From Fimbriimonadia bacterium (GTDB lineage Bacteria; Armatimonadota; Fimbriimonadia; Fimbriimonadales; GBS-DC): a stretch of DNA of 64,000 nt. The translations under genes and the position numbers were made by a program. Under the pieces are notes generated by a model. It saw only the letters and a list, made by a program, of their open reading frames with translations, was not told the origin of the DNA and made no database searches. Shown here one piece after another: positions 17,401-25,096 of this stretch. The stretch lies in contig JAHCHP010000007.1 of assembly GCA_026129765.1 (NCBI GenBank), positions 83,987 through 147,986 on the forward strand, given 5' to 3'. The first letter of the stretch is position 1. The number at the start of each line of letters is the position of its first letter.

Positions 17401-17695
17401 ATGCCTCCGTCTTGAATCGGGACATTGGCTGGGAATGGTCGAAGGCTTAGAAGCCTTAGCCTATCACTACGCCCAGGCTCATCAAATCGACTCGGCGGTA
17501 TTCGCGCTCTCGGCAGCCACGCGCGCGCGTTCGCGAATCGGCGCGCCTCGTCCTCCCGCGGCTCAGCAATTCTATGCCCCTGTTTTCAATCATCTGGAAC
17601 CTTGCGAAGAGTCTGTCCCCGACTTAGAGCAAGCCATTCAAATCTGTTTGAAAGGATATTCCTCCGATCAAGGCTGGAGCCGATCAATTGTATAG
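14462..17695 (+). CDS. BTAD-family transcriptional regulator with NB-ARC ATPase and TPR region
   Basis: A 1077-residue AfsR/SARP-type regulator. An N-terminal winged-helix DNA-binding domain (MFGGLRVFHG to about residue 100) precedes the bacterial transcriptional activation domain (about 100-215). An STAND/NB-ARC ATPase follows, with Walker A GGPGIGKT at 278-285, Walker B ILDNLEHL with Asp353, and IPLAIELAAARAAS. The C-terminal half (about 600-1050) is helical and TPR-like. Such proteins sense an unknown ligand through the repeats and activate nearby genes when ATP-bound. The start is uncertain: ATG 14462 lacks a ribosome-binding site, and ATG 14489 would also keep the DNA-binding domain. The target is unknown; the adjacent accessory genes are candidates. 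Confidence 0.88.
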   Translation: MVQSRVRVEMFGGLRVFHGNTCIMRFRLRSAQTLFAYLLLKRYKPIKRAALIDKLFNPESEVDCDPMRALTKSVYELRKVLEPPGIAKKSVLLADRDSIALNPQTLTTDLDEFLYVISQSKKTADIAEKTELLQRAFDLYQGELLAGLAEEDWLSPDRFKCENLYEQLTCDLAQLYVYEGRSHRAEQTLLRALSHLPDSKKIARLHTELQARKTRVRTEDDSETVEIEPANEEEVSSASLPPRLGRYFGRHNEREQLQSLLSESCAPDTEPRLITLFGGPGIGKTRLSVEVGHALLPLYQKRVYFLSFAEHTPQSLLAQVALSQLPIQPRAEKPPLEQLILFLSQAPSLLILDNLEHLLESAAALIQTLLQKVPSLKCIATTRHPLGLPGEQVIELFPLGLDTDESHSFSESAQLFHDRVQSRNPTLRWTERRHQQALDICKRMEGIPLAIELAAARAASYLEWDRLLESLLEATQPSHCKKKQSPDRHDSMRAAVAWSAQLLALEVQAFLKGLTVFRGSWSADAAEKVCQEPRASEYLSHLRMHALINLTETDHGVRYHMPVVIYEYLKDQLSDSEWMALQNQHLAYFASIANPIIDYKKTEADHLNFIQAFEYAIDSSNAEGARSVGSPCVLVWLNKFQFEELARLYTKYRDFLLQIPQDQVTKAHLLGCLRELLNVYSHLGMRSQAQLIVLELEQIVQQVEKLQWTDENLYKEVFLGFLALANYYYHRGESAKARELFLKAKQIATDWKNGRCLKFLTFGWLTLEMTNGCLRQAASYCESYAEYDYSEVVEQEHEAYTLMEFGTLHRLLGDYPLSERYFERSLFLQRETSNELGILQCLRDRSLLRLDQARYADAKADLDQAQTYLLPSQDALRVSINSCLGEVALAEGDFRSARYQLENGLHFWRDYPHARWESYHLAQLGLLEIYADNPDVARSLCEEGLQLITSAPSLIIEAQLLQIRGLSEGEHGIAHLLDSLCLRLESGHWLGMVEGLEALAYHYAQAHQIDSAVFALSAATRARSRIGAPRPPAAQQFYAPVFNHLEPCEESVPDLEQAIQICLKGYSSDQGWSRSIV

Positions 17696-17711
17696 CCCTA
17701 TATGCCCGTTT

Positions 17712-17748
17712 TGTCATGCCGAGCGCAGCCGAAGCAACTGCGGCTTGA
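17712..17748 (+). repeat. Repeat family C, third copy
   Basis: TGTCATGCCGAGCGCAGCCG is followed by AAGCAACTGCGGC, matching the pair at 10922-10992, and the preceding CCCGTTT is also shared. It lies between the BTAD gene and the convergent SDR gene. Confidence 0.75.
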
Positions 17749-17769
17749 GGGAAGTTTCCCAAGAGACAT

Positions 17770-18522
17770 TCACCGCCAATTCCATCTCATCAATCGGTGT
17801 CCAAAATAGTAAAATTCGTGGCTGATCCATTCCAAAATGCGTGGCTTCCAACTGGGATAGATCATAAACCGCCTGCGTTCAATGCCCTTCACAACTGCGC
17901 GCGCCACCTCTTCCGGTGTGTGGGTCATCCCAAATCGTTGCACCAACTTTGCCTGGCGGTTCGTTTCATTCAGCATGGGCGACCCCACAAACATCGGACA
18001 AACCACCCCCAGATGAACGCCGTTCCCTTCCCACTCCACACGCAGCGACTGCGCCAAATTCAACACCGCGGCTTTCGTCGCGCCATAAGTATTAAATTCG
18101 GGAGGACCATAAAAAGCGGAAGAGGAACCCAGCAATATCAACGACCCGCGCGTTTCTTTCAACAGGGGCAGCAGGCGATAAATCAACTGAACTGTCGCGC
18201 TCAGGTTCACCTCGATTTGGCGCAAATGTTCCTCCAGCGGTATCTCTTCAAACAAGCCCGTTCGCAGAATCCCCGCCGAGTGAACGACCCCGCTCAGACC
18301 TTCCACACCTGCAAGGGCATCATCGATTTGCTGCAGGGAAACCACATCCACCACCTGAGCCTCCGCGTTCAACTCGCGCGCCAACGCCTGCAGCGGTTCC
18401 TCTTGTAGGTCCCACAATCGGAGGCGCGCGCCCCGTTCCGCCAACAGATGCGCCGTCGCGCAGCCGATGCCACTGGCAGCGCCGGTAATCAGGAAACGGC
18501 GGTCGTGGAAGACGCACTCCAT
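17770..18522 (-). CDS. Short-chain dehydrogenase/reductase (SDR)
   Basis: A 250-residue classical SDR. The NAD(P)-binding TGAASGIG sits near the N-terminus, the catalytic serine in LLGSSSAFYGP, and the YxxxK pair in YGATKAAV. The Asp in LRLWDLQEE at the end of the second strand suggests NAD rather than NADP. The C-terminus (YFGHRLMRW) is hydrophobic and aromatic and may touch the membrane. It overlaps the upstream flavin monooxygenase gene by 34 bases on the same strand, so the two are translationally coupled and may work on one substrate, one oxidising a carbonyl partner of the other. The substrate itself is unknown. Confidence 0.88.
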   Translation of the reverse strand: MECVFHDRRFLITGAASGIGCATAHLLAERGARLRLWDLQEEPLQALARELNAEAQVVDVVSLQQIDDALAGVEGLSGVVHSAGILRTGLFEEIPLEEHLRQIEVNLSATVQLIYRLLPLLKETRGSLILLGSSSAFYGPPEFNTYGATKAAVLNLAQSLRVEWEGNGVHLGVVCPMFVGSPMLNETNRQAKLVQRFGMTHTPEEVARAVVKGIERRRFMIYPSWKPRILEWISHEFYYFGHRLMRWNWR

Positions 18523-19643
18523 GCCCTCTCCTGAAGATACTGCTTCACATGCTTCGCCAAACGTTTCGAATCCCGGTTCGCCTCATACAGATGTCCCCGA
18601 ACGCTTTCGGTGTAGCCCATAAAATAAAACCCAGGATAACGGGTCGGCTCACCGGATGGATAGGTGGGATAGCCGCGTTCATTCACCAAGCCAGTCGGCT
18701 CAATCAACTCCTGTAGTCTTGTTTTGAAACCTGTCGCAGCGATCACCACATCAAACGGTTCGCGATGACCATTCACGAATTCCACCTCCGTTTCAAGCAG
18801 TCTTTGAACCGCAGGCTTGATCGTCACTTTGCCTTGCTTTAACGCTTTCACCAACCCCACATCGATGATCGGAATCCGATGCGCCGTGAATGGCTGCCAA
18901 GCGGCAGGCGGCATCCCATAGCGCGTTAAATCGCCTATTGCTAAGCGCGCTAATGTTTTCCCAATCGTATCGGCTATACCAGGCGGCAGCGGTGTAAGCG
19001 CAATTCCAAAGACCTGAACCGGCGTGCCAAGCCAATCTCGAGGAGCGACCGGCGGCGCGGTCCGAACACTCAACGCGACAGAGGCAGCGCCGCTCTCCGC
19101 GCAGTCCGCCGCGATCTCTGCGCCGCTGTTGCCTGCCCCCACTACCAACACACGCTTCCCTGCAAAACCGCTCGGATTTCGATAATCCACCGAATGCATC
19201 AACTTGCCACTAAACTGATCTTTGCCCTCCCAGTCCGGCATCCAAGCCGAACCGTAATGCCCTGTTGCTACTACCACTACCGGCGCGCGAACCTCGCCCT
19301 GCGACGTGGTCAACAGCCAATTTCCCCCCTCCTGCCGGACTTTCTGAACTTCGCAGTCATGAACGAGTTCTAGTTGAAACCAGCGCGCATAATCCTGCAG
19401 GTACTCCACAAACTGATCTTTCGGAACATACTTGGGCCAATCGGACGGCATCTCTTTATAGGCAAGACCGGAATATTTGCGGACCGAATGGAGATGAAGC
19501 CGGTCATAGCGGCGCGTCCATACGCCCCCCACTTGCGAATCCTTGTCCAAAATGACAGAGGGGATCCCCTCCATCTTCAATGCCGCCGCAGTGGTTAGTC
19601 CTGCCGCTCCGCCTCCCACAATCATCACAGGCGCTTGTGTCAT
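18489..19643 (-). CDS. Flavin-containing monooxygenase (FMO-like)
   Basis: A 384-residue FAD- and NADPH-dependent monooxygenase of the FMO/YUCCA/Baeyer-Villiger group. The FAD site is VGGGAAGL near residue 10, the NADPH site VVGAGNSGAE near 165, and between them lies FSGKLMHSVDY, an FxGxxxHxxxY-type fingerprint. ATGFKTRL near the C-terminus is the usual ATG motif. It would add one oxygen atom to a soft nucleophile or ketone; the substrate is not deducible. ATG 19643 has GGAGG at a 9-base distance. It overlaps the SDR gene downstream and is transcribed away from the protease gene. Confidence 0.88.
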   Translation of the reverse strand: MTQAPVMIVGGGAAGLTTAAALKMEGIPSVILDKDSQVGGVWTRRYDRLHLHSVRKYSGLAYKEMPSDWPKYVPKDQFVEYLQDYARWFQLELVHDCEVQKVRQEGGNWLLTTSQGEVRAPVVVVATGHYGSAWMPDWEGKDQFSGKLMHSVDYRNPSGFAGKRVLVVGAGNSGAEIAADCAESGAASVALSVRTAPPVAPRDWLGTPVQVFGIALTPLPPGIADTIGKTLARLAIGDLTRYGMPPAAWQPFTAHRIPIIDVGLVKALKQGKVTIKPAVQRLLETEVEFVNGHREPFDVVIAATGFKTRLQELIEPTGLVNERGYPTYPSGEPTRYPGFYFMGYTESVRGHLYEANRDSKRLAKHVKQYLQERAWSASSTTAVS

Positions 19644-19899
19644 TGACCGTTACCTCCAAAAATGCTGTCACCTGTTTCGGAACCAGAGCAAAAATTCCTG
19701 TTCTTCTTTTTAACTCATCGCATCCCGCCCATTTAGGCGGGGTACAATTCCACCCATACGGCGGATGTGTTTCGCGGGTCAAAGCGCGTATACTTTTAGC
19801 GTCACTGAAAAATCGGTGGCTAACCTCTTGAGTTCTCTCTCGCGGAGGCGGGTCGAGGCGCTCTTCGCGAGAGGAACAAAGAGAGAAGGAGCCAAAACC

Positions 19900-20781
19900 A
19901 TGACTTTAACACAACTTTCGGATGAATTAGCGCAGGTAATAGAGAAGGTCGCGCCGTCTCTTGTTCGCATCGATGATGGAACCCGGTTGACCGCCAGTGG
20001 TGTCGTCTGGTCTTCTGAGGGCATCATTGTCGCAACCTCTCACGGTGTTGAACGGGATAACAACCTCTTTGTGGAAACTCACGACGGAACGCGCCTTCCC
20101 ACCACGCTCTTGGGACGCGACCCGCATACGGACATCGCGGTTCTACGAGTGAACGACACGAACCTAAAACCTCTGGAACGCGCCTCTGCCGGCACGATCA
20201 AAACAGGACAACTCGCATTGGCAGTAGGGATGCCGGGAAGTCCCACCCTTCAGGCAACGCTTGGCATCATCAACGCCCGCGCCGACTCCCAATATGAAGG
20301 CAGCCCCGAGTATGTGCTTTATACAGACGCGACCCTCTATCCGGGCTTCTCTGGCGGCGCCTTGGTAAATACCCAAGCGCAAGGGATGGGATTATTGAAT
20401 CGCGCTTTTGGAAGAGGAAGAGGCGTTGCGCTCGGGTTCCCAATTGTTCGGCGGGTGGTCGACCATATTCTGCAGCATGGCGCGCCGCGCCGCGGGTATA
20501 TCGGAATCGCCACCCAACCCGTAGAACTCCAACATCCCCTGCGCGAAGCGCACAATATCCAACAGCCTCGCGCCTTGCTGGTGGTTCAGGTCGGAAATCA
20601 AAGCCCGGCGGAACGGAGCGGATTGATGATTGGCGACTTACTGCTGCAAGTGAACAATGAACCTTTGGTTGATGCCGAACAACTACGACGCCACTTAAAA
20701 GCGGGCGCAACACTCTCGCTCATGATTCTGCGCGGCGGAATGCTCCAGCAAACCAATGTGCCGGTAGATGCCAGCGCATGA
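19900..20781 (+). CDS. HtrA/DegP-like trypsin-fold protease with PDZ domain, no signal peptide
   Basis: A 293-residue serine protease. The trypsin-fold triad is readable: His48 (ATSHGVE), Asp78 (HTDIAVL) and Ser151 (GFSGGAL), so it should be active. A PDZ domain occupies about residues 205-290 (GYIGIATQPVEL, SPAERSGLMIGDLLLQVN). Unlike DegP/DegQ/DegS it has neither signal peptide nor membrane anchor, so it is predicted to be cytoplasmic. I start it at ATG 19900, behind GAAGGAG; an upstream open frame from 19765 has no such signal. Its stop overlaps the start of a LuxR-type regulator (ATGATG), suggesting a joint stress or quality-control function. Confidence 0.85.
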   Translation: MTLTQLSDELAQVIEKVAPSLVRIDDGTRLTASGVVWSSEGIIVATSHGVERDNNLFVETHDGTRLPTTLLGRDPHTDIAVLRVNDTNLKPLERASAGTIKTGQLALAVGMPGSPTLQATLGIINARADSQYEGSPEYVLYTDATLYPGFSGGALVNTQAQGMGLLNRAFGRGRGVALGFPIVRRVVDHILQHGAPRRGYIGIATQPVELQHPLREAHNIQQPRALLVVQVGNQSPAERSGLMIGDLLLQVNNEPLVDAEQLRRHLKAGATLSLMILRGGMLQQTNVPVDASA

Positions 20782-21413
20782 TGCGAGTGATGGTGGTGGC
20801 AGCCTTCGCCTCCGCAAGAGCGGGATTGAGCGCGATTATAGCCGATCAGCCGGATATGAACGCGCTGGAACCCGCCAGCGGCAGCGAGGAATTGGAGCGT
20901 TTATCGATCAATCCCCTGCCTCATGCGCTGCTCTACGATTATGACGAAGAGGACAGCGAAAGAGTATTGCAATTCGCGGCGCAAAACAGTATCGCAGTCG
21001 TCGTTTTGGGCGAATCGCCGGACGGATTCCACTCCCTTCTGACCTCGAACTTGCATGGCTGGGGCTACTTGTTGAAAGAGAATGCCGACCGCGAGGAAAT
21101 TACCAGCGCGCTAAGAGCTGCCACATCCGGGCTAATCGTGTTGGACCGCGCGCTCAGCGCATCACTCCGAAATCATTCTTCCTCTCCTGCCTCCACGCCT
21201 CTGCCCCATTCACTGGAACCACTCACCCCCCGCGAAAAAGAGGTTCTTCAGCTCATGGCATTGGGGCTTTCCAACAAACAGATCGCAGAACGGCTTTTCT
21301 TGAGCGCGCACACCATCAAATTTCATGTCGCGTCGATATTCTCCAAACTGAACGCCTCCAATCGCGCAGAAGCCGTTACATTGGGGATAAAGCAGGGCGA
21401 AGTGATTCTATAA
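20778..21413 (+). CDS. LuxR/NarL-family regulator with degenerate receiver domain
   Basis: A 211-residue two-domain protein. The C-terminal LuxR helix-turn-helix is textbook: LTPREKEVLQLMALGLSNKQ followed by IAERLFLS and HTIKFHVASIFSKL (about residues 149-200). The N-terminal domain has receiver topology, with a central Asp in LLYDYDEED and a Lys in GYLLKENAD, but the N-terminal acidic pair that binds magnesium is replaced (VMVVAAFASARAGL where family members have IVDDHPLVREGL). It probably cannot be phosphorylated in the usual way. No histidine kinase is nearby. Coupling to the protease gene suggests that proteolysis, not a kinase, sets its activity; this is inference. Confidence 0.85.
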   Translation: MMRVMVVAAFASARAGLSAIIADQPDMNALEPASGSEELERLSINPLPHALLYDYDEEDSERVLQFAAQNSIAVVVLGESPDGFHSLLTSNLHGWGYLLKENADREEITSALRAATSGLIVLDRALSASLRNHSSSPASTPLPHSLEPLTPREKEVLQLMALGLSNKQIAERLFLSAHTIKFHVASIFSKLNASNRAEAVTLGIKQGEVIL

Positions 21414-21435
21414 ATAAAAAACTGGGTCCTCCTCG

Positions 21436-22119
21436 CTACTCCTCCCAGCGGAAATGCCCTTTCACCGGAAACCGGAATAGCCCTCCACTGATATCGACCT
21501 CTCTGCCAGGCCAGTGGTGCGCAATCAACGGCTTGCCCTCTGCTTCTTCCTGGGTCACTACGATCCCCACATGATTCGCGTCTCCTTGAAGCTTCGCGTC
21601 CCAAAACACGATGTCGCCCGGTTGCCAATCAGTCAATCGATTGTCTTGGACAGGCAGTTCCTTCGCATGCCGTCGGAAAAACTGGATCATATTCCGGCAC
21701 CGGCGCGCATCGATAGAGGGATCGGGACGGCGAATGGGATAGGCTTGCAGATTCCTGCGAATGTCCTCATTCATGCGCTGGTACAAATCGACGCCAGCGG
21801 CAGAAAACGCGCGCAACACGACATCGGTACATACGCCAATCTCAGGGGGAGGATCGCCGCTTTGATAGTAGCCATCCTCATAGTGAATGGTGGCGGCGAG
21901 TTGCCTCTCCACATCCCGCAGTAAGGCGCGTTGAAAAGGGGACAGTTCCCCATCGATGATCAATGCGGGATGGGGAACCTGAGAAGCCTCTCCACTGCTT
22001 GACGGCGTCGTCCGACGTTGCGCCTGTTCAAGACGAGGGTTCTCCTCCTCCTTGAACAGGTACATGATCAGAAGCGCAAACGCCCCAACCGAGAACAGGA
22101 TGGCTATCGCGCGCTTCAT
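21436..22119 (-). CDS. DUF1287 family protein, NlpC/P60-like fold, membrane-anchored
   Basis: A 227-residue protein with one N-terminal membrane segment (about residues 4-22) and a DUF1287 domain. The putative catalytic Cys97 is in GVCTDVVLRAF, and the partner histidines are in NHVGIVV and LIAHHWPG. The segment PGDIVFWD is also typical of NlpC/P60-like amidases. The family is periplasmic and assumed to act on cell-wall peptides or related amides, but no reaction has been shown that I know of. The gene lies 9 bases behind clpB on the same strand and is probably cotranscribed with it. Confidence 0.8.
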   Translation of the reverse strand: MKRAIAILFSVGAFALLIMYLFKEEENPRLEQAQRRTTPSSSGEASQVPHPALIIDGELSPFQRALLRDVERQLAATIHYEDGYYQSGDPPPEIGVCTDVVLRAFSAAGVDLYQRMNEDIRRNLQAYPIRRPDPSIDARRCRNMIQFFRRHAKELPVQDNRLTDWQPGDIVFWDAKLQGDANHVGIVVTQEEAEGKPLIAHHWPGREVDISGGLFRFPVKGHFRWEE

Positions 22120-22128
22120 AATTGGCTC

Positions 22129-24732
22129 TTAGGCAGCGACACCGCTCGCCCTCTCAAAGAGATACGCGCCATCACGATAATCAACACGCACACTATCGCC
22201 AGGGTTGAACTCGCGAGCCAGCAGTTTCTGCGCTAAGGGGTTCAAAATCTCCCGTTCGATAGCGCGTCTCAGCGGGCGCGCGCCATACATCGGGTCATAC
22301 CCTTTGGTCGCGATGTCCATCATCGCCTCGTTCGTTAATTCAAGCGTGATCTTGCGCTCATCCAGACGCTTCTGCAACTGCTGCAGTTGAATCTCTATAA
22401 TGCGCTTGATTTGGAAGATATCCAACGGGTTGAACTGCACGATCTCGTCGACACGGTTCAAGAACTCCGGACGGAACTGCATTCTCAGCGCGTCCAAGAT
22501 ATGCTGGCGAATCTCTTCCCGGTTTTCTGTTGTCATCTCGCTATAAAGCGCGGACCCGACATTACTGGTCATAATCACGACCGTATTTCGAAAATCGACC
22601 GTGTGTCCTTGCCCATCCGTCAGCCTGCCATCATCCAACAGTTGCAACAGCACATCAAAGACTTCTGGATGCGCCTTCTCCACCTCGTCGAACAGCACGA
22701 CGCTATAGGGACGCCGGCGAACCGATTCTGTTAGTTGACCGCCCTCTTCGTAGCCCACATAGCCAGGAGGCGCGCCGATTAACCGGGATACGGAGTGTTT
22801 CTCCATATACTCGCTCATATCGATGCGAACCATATTACGCTCATCATCGAACATGAACTCAGCCAACGCCTTTGCCAGCTCTGTTTTGCCGACACCGGTC
22901 GGACCCAGGAAGATAAAGGAACCGATAGGGCGATTGGGATCGGATAGACCGCTGCGCGCGCGCCGCACCGCATTCGCCACTGCTTGAATGGCTTCATCCT
23001 GTCCCACAACGCGCTGGTGTAAGCGGTCTTCCATCTTCAGCAGTTTTTCGGTTTCGGTCTCTTTTAACCGGCGAACGGGTATCCCAGTCCACTTCGCCAC
23101 TACTTCCGCGATGTCGTCCGCATCGACCTCTTCCTTCAACAACTGCATTTCCGTTTGCAGCCCCTCCAGCGTTTCCTGTTCTGTTGCCAGCTGCTTTTGA
23201 ATCTCCAACATAACGCCATAGCGCAATTCCGCCGCTTTCGCGAAATCGCCTGCGCGCTCCGCATTCTGCTCGTCGACTTTCGCCTGTTCTAACTGTTCCT
23301 TCAAATCGCGGATTTGCGAGATAATCTCTTTCTCGCGCTGCCAGTGCGCCACTAAACGCGACTTCTCTTCGTTCAGATTCGCCAACTCGCGCTCGATTCG
23401 TTCCATCTGCTCTTTTGCGCTGGCGGTCTCTTCACGCCGAACCGCTTCGCGTTCAATTTCCAACTGCCTGATTTTTCGTTCGATTTCATCTATCTCAGTC
23501 GGCATCGAGTCGATTTCCATGCGCAATTTCGCCGCCGACTCGTCAATTAAGTCTATCGCTTTATCCGGCAGAAAACGGTCAGGAATGTATCGGTGAGACA
23601 ACTTCGCCGCCGAGATAATCGCCTCATCGCTGATACGCACACCATGATGGACTTCATATCGTTCCTTCAGTCCGCGCAAGATAGCAATCGTATCTTCAAG
23701 GCTGGGTTCGCCCACATACACGGTCTGGAAGCGCCGCTCTAATGCAGCGTCTTTCTCAATGTACTTGCGATACTCATCCAAAGTGGTCGCGCCGATAGTT
23801 CGCAATTCGCCCCGCGCCAGCATGGGTTTCAGCATGTTCGCCGCATCGACCGCCCCTTCTGCTGCGCCCGCGCCCACCAGTGTATGCAGCTCATCGATAA
23901 ACAGCACGATCTGCCCGTCCGATTCCGTCACTTCGCGCAAAACCGCTTTCAGCCGCTCTTCAAATTCGCCCCGGTATTTCGCGCCTGCGATCATTGAGCC
24001 TAAATCCAGTTGAATCAACCGCTTATCTTTCAAACTATCGGGAACGTCACCCGTGGCAATGCGCTGCGCCAGCCCTTCCACAATCGCGGTTTTACCCACG
24101 CCCGGATCGCCAATCAACACCGGGTTGTTTTTGGTCCGGCGGGACAGCACGTGAATCACCCGGCGAATCTCTTCATCGCGCCCGATAACCGGGTCCAATT
24201 TTCCCTGTTTCGCTAACAAAATCAGATCACGCCCGTACTTCTCCAAAGCTTGGTACTTCTCTTCCGGGTTCTGATCGGTAATCCGTTGTCCCCCTCGAAT
24301 CTCTTCTAATGCCTTGAGAATACGATCTTTTGAGATTCCCTGCGCCCGCAAAAGGCGTCCCGCTGCGCCGGAAGTATCGGACGCCAGTCCCAAGAAGAGA
24401 TGCTCCGAACTGACATACTCATCCTTCATGCGCTGCGCCTCATCAAACGCGGTGTCAAAAGTCGTTTTCAGCCGGGGTGTGATTTGTGATCCAAGTGTAG
24501 CAGAACCGCTCACCTGGGGTAATTTTTTCAGTTCTATCTCTGTTTGCGAAGCCACCGTTGAGGGCAATGCGCCTATTTTCTGAAGTAAACTTGGCACAAC
24601 ACCATCCGGCTGTTGGATCAGCGCCAAAAGTAAATGTTCATTATCAATAGCAGGATGACGCAATTGTTCAGCCAACTGTTGAGCCGATTGCACCGCCTCC
24701 TGCGCTTTCATGGTCAATCTATCAAACCGCAT
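22129..24732 (-). CDS. clpB: ATP-dependent chaperone ClpB (Hsp104 family disaggregase)
   Basis: An 867-residue, full-length ClpB. The N-domain ([14 protein letters not shown]) is followed by the first AAA+ module with [13 protein letters not shown], the long coiled-coil middle domain (about residues 410-525, rich in Glu, Arg and Leu) that separates ClpB from ClpA/ClpC, and the second AAA+ module with [17 protein letters not shown] and the arginine-finger region. It forms hexamers that, with DnaK, pull polypeptides out of aggregates. AGGAGG stands before ATG 24732. A TATAAT box and an inverted repeat lie further upstream (separate entries). No CIRCE element is seen. Confidence 0.97.
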   Translation of the reverse strand: MRFDRLTMKAQEAVQSAQQLAEQLRHPAIDNEHLLLALIQQPDGVVPSLLQKIGALPSTVASQTEIELKKLPQVSGSATLGSQITPRLKTTFDTAFDEAQRMKDEYVSSEHLFLGLASDTSGAAGRLLRAQGISKDRILKALEEIRGGQRITDQNPEEKYQALEKYGRDLILLAKQGKLDPVIGRDEEIRRVIHVLSRRTKNNPVLIGDPGVGKTAIVEGLAQRIATGDVPDSLKDKRLIQLDLGSMIAGAKYRGEFEERLKAVLREVTESDGQIVLFIDELHTLVGAGAAEGAVDAANMLKPMLARGELRTIGATTLDEYRKYIEKDAALERRFQTVYVGEPSLEDTIAILRGLKERYEVHHGVRISDEAIISAAKLSHRYIPDRFLPDKAIDLIDESAAKLRMEIDSMPTEIDEIERKIRQLEIEREAVRREETASAKEQMERIERELANLNEEKSRLVAHWQREKEIISQIRDLKEQLEQAKVDEQNAERAGDFAKAAELRYGVMLEIQKQLATEQETLEGLQTEMQLLKEEVDADDIAEVVAKWTGIPVRRLKETETEKLLKMEDRLHQRVVGQDEAIQAVANAVRRARSGLSDPNRPIGSFIFLGPTGVGKTELAKALAEFMFDDERNMVRIDMSEYMEKHSVSRLIGAPPGYVGYEEGGQLTESVRRRPYSVVLFDEVEKAHPEVFDVLLQLLDDGRLTDGQGHTVDFRNTVVIMTSNVGSALYSEMTTENREEIRQHILDALRMQFRPEFLNRVDEIVQFNPLDIFQIKRIIEIQLQQLQKRLDERKITLELTNEAMMDIATKGYDPMYGARPLRRAIEREILNPLAQKLLAREFNPGDSVRVDYRDGAYLFERASGVAA

Positions 24733-24758
24733 AGAAACCTCCTGTCTTTAGCATGGTA

Positions 24759-24777
24759 GTATCAAGTCTTATGATAC
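24759..24777 (-). promoter_or_regulatory. Inverted repeat near the predicted clpB transcription start
   Basis: GTATCA-N7-TGATAC with perfect 6-base arms, just downstream of the minus-strand TATAAT. It differs from CIRCE (TTAGCACTC arms) and from HAIR. It may be an operator for a heat-shock repressor of another type. Confidence 0.4.
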
Positions 24778-24782
24778 AATCT

Positions 24783-24788
24783 ATTATA
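24783..24788 (-). promoter_or_regulatory. Putative -10 box of clpB
   Basis: TATAAT on the minus strand, about 50 bases before the clpB start codon. No good -35 hexamer stands 16-18 bases upstream, so recognition may need an activator or another sigma factor. Confidence 0.4.
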
Positions 24789-24815
24789 CCTTCTCTTGAC
24801 TTAGGAGGTTCCCAA

Positions 24816-25086
24816 ATGGTTAGAACATATTTGAATTAGAGAGAATTTTGGGCAGGAATCGAGCGAGGCTTCGCCAATTGTATCCAAATGCGACCACCCA
24901 AAGAACAATCTGACAACAGAGTTAGCGTATGAACAGTATTTACAGGAGTGGACAGAGATGCCAGAGACCGAATTGATATCGAATTTTGAGCGTCGTATGC
25001 GTGAGCGTTACCTGCAAGAGGGTATCGCGGCAGGTGAAAATCGCGGATTAGAGCGGGGTCAAAAGCAAACAGCTCGTGACGCGTGA
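24816..25086 (+). pseudogene. Relic of an Rpn/PD-(D/E)XK-type nuclease-like gene
   Basis: A strong ribosome-binding site (TAGGAGG, 24802-24808) leads to ATG 24816, but the frame stops after 7 codons (MVRTYLN). In a second frame, from about 24835 to TGA 25084-25086, an open stretch ends in NFERRMRERYLQEGIAAGEN followed by RGLERGQKQ. Such EG-rich charged ends (EGIxxGxxRGLExG) are typical of Rpn-like or PD-(D/E)XK transposase-related nucleases. The catalytic part is missing, so this is a deletion remnant: a start and a tail with the middle lost. It fills most of the 364-base space between clpB and the next gene. Family assignment rests on the tail only. Confidence 0.5.
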
Positions 25087-25096
25087 TATCCCCGAC

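Noticed and set aside
24733..24815. CIRCE or HAIR operator before clpB
   Set aside because: Searched by eye for TTAGCACTC and CTTGAGT arms; neither occurs. Only GTATCA-N7-TGATAC is present.
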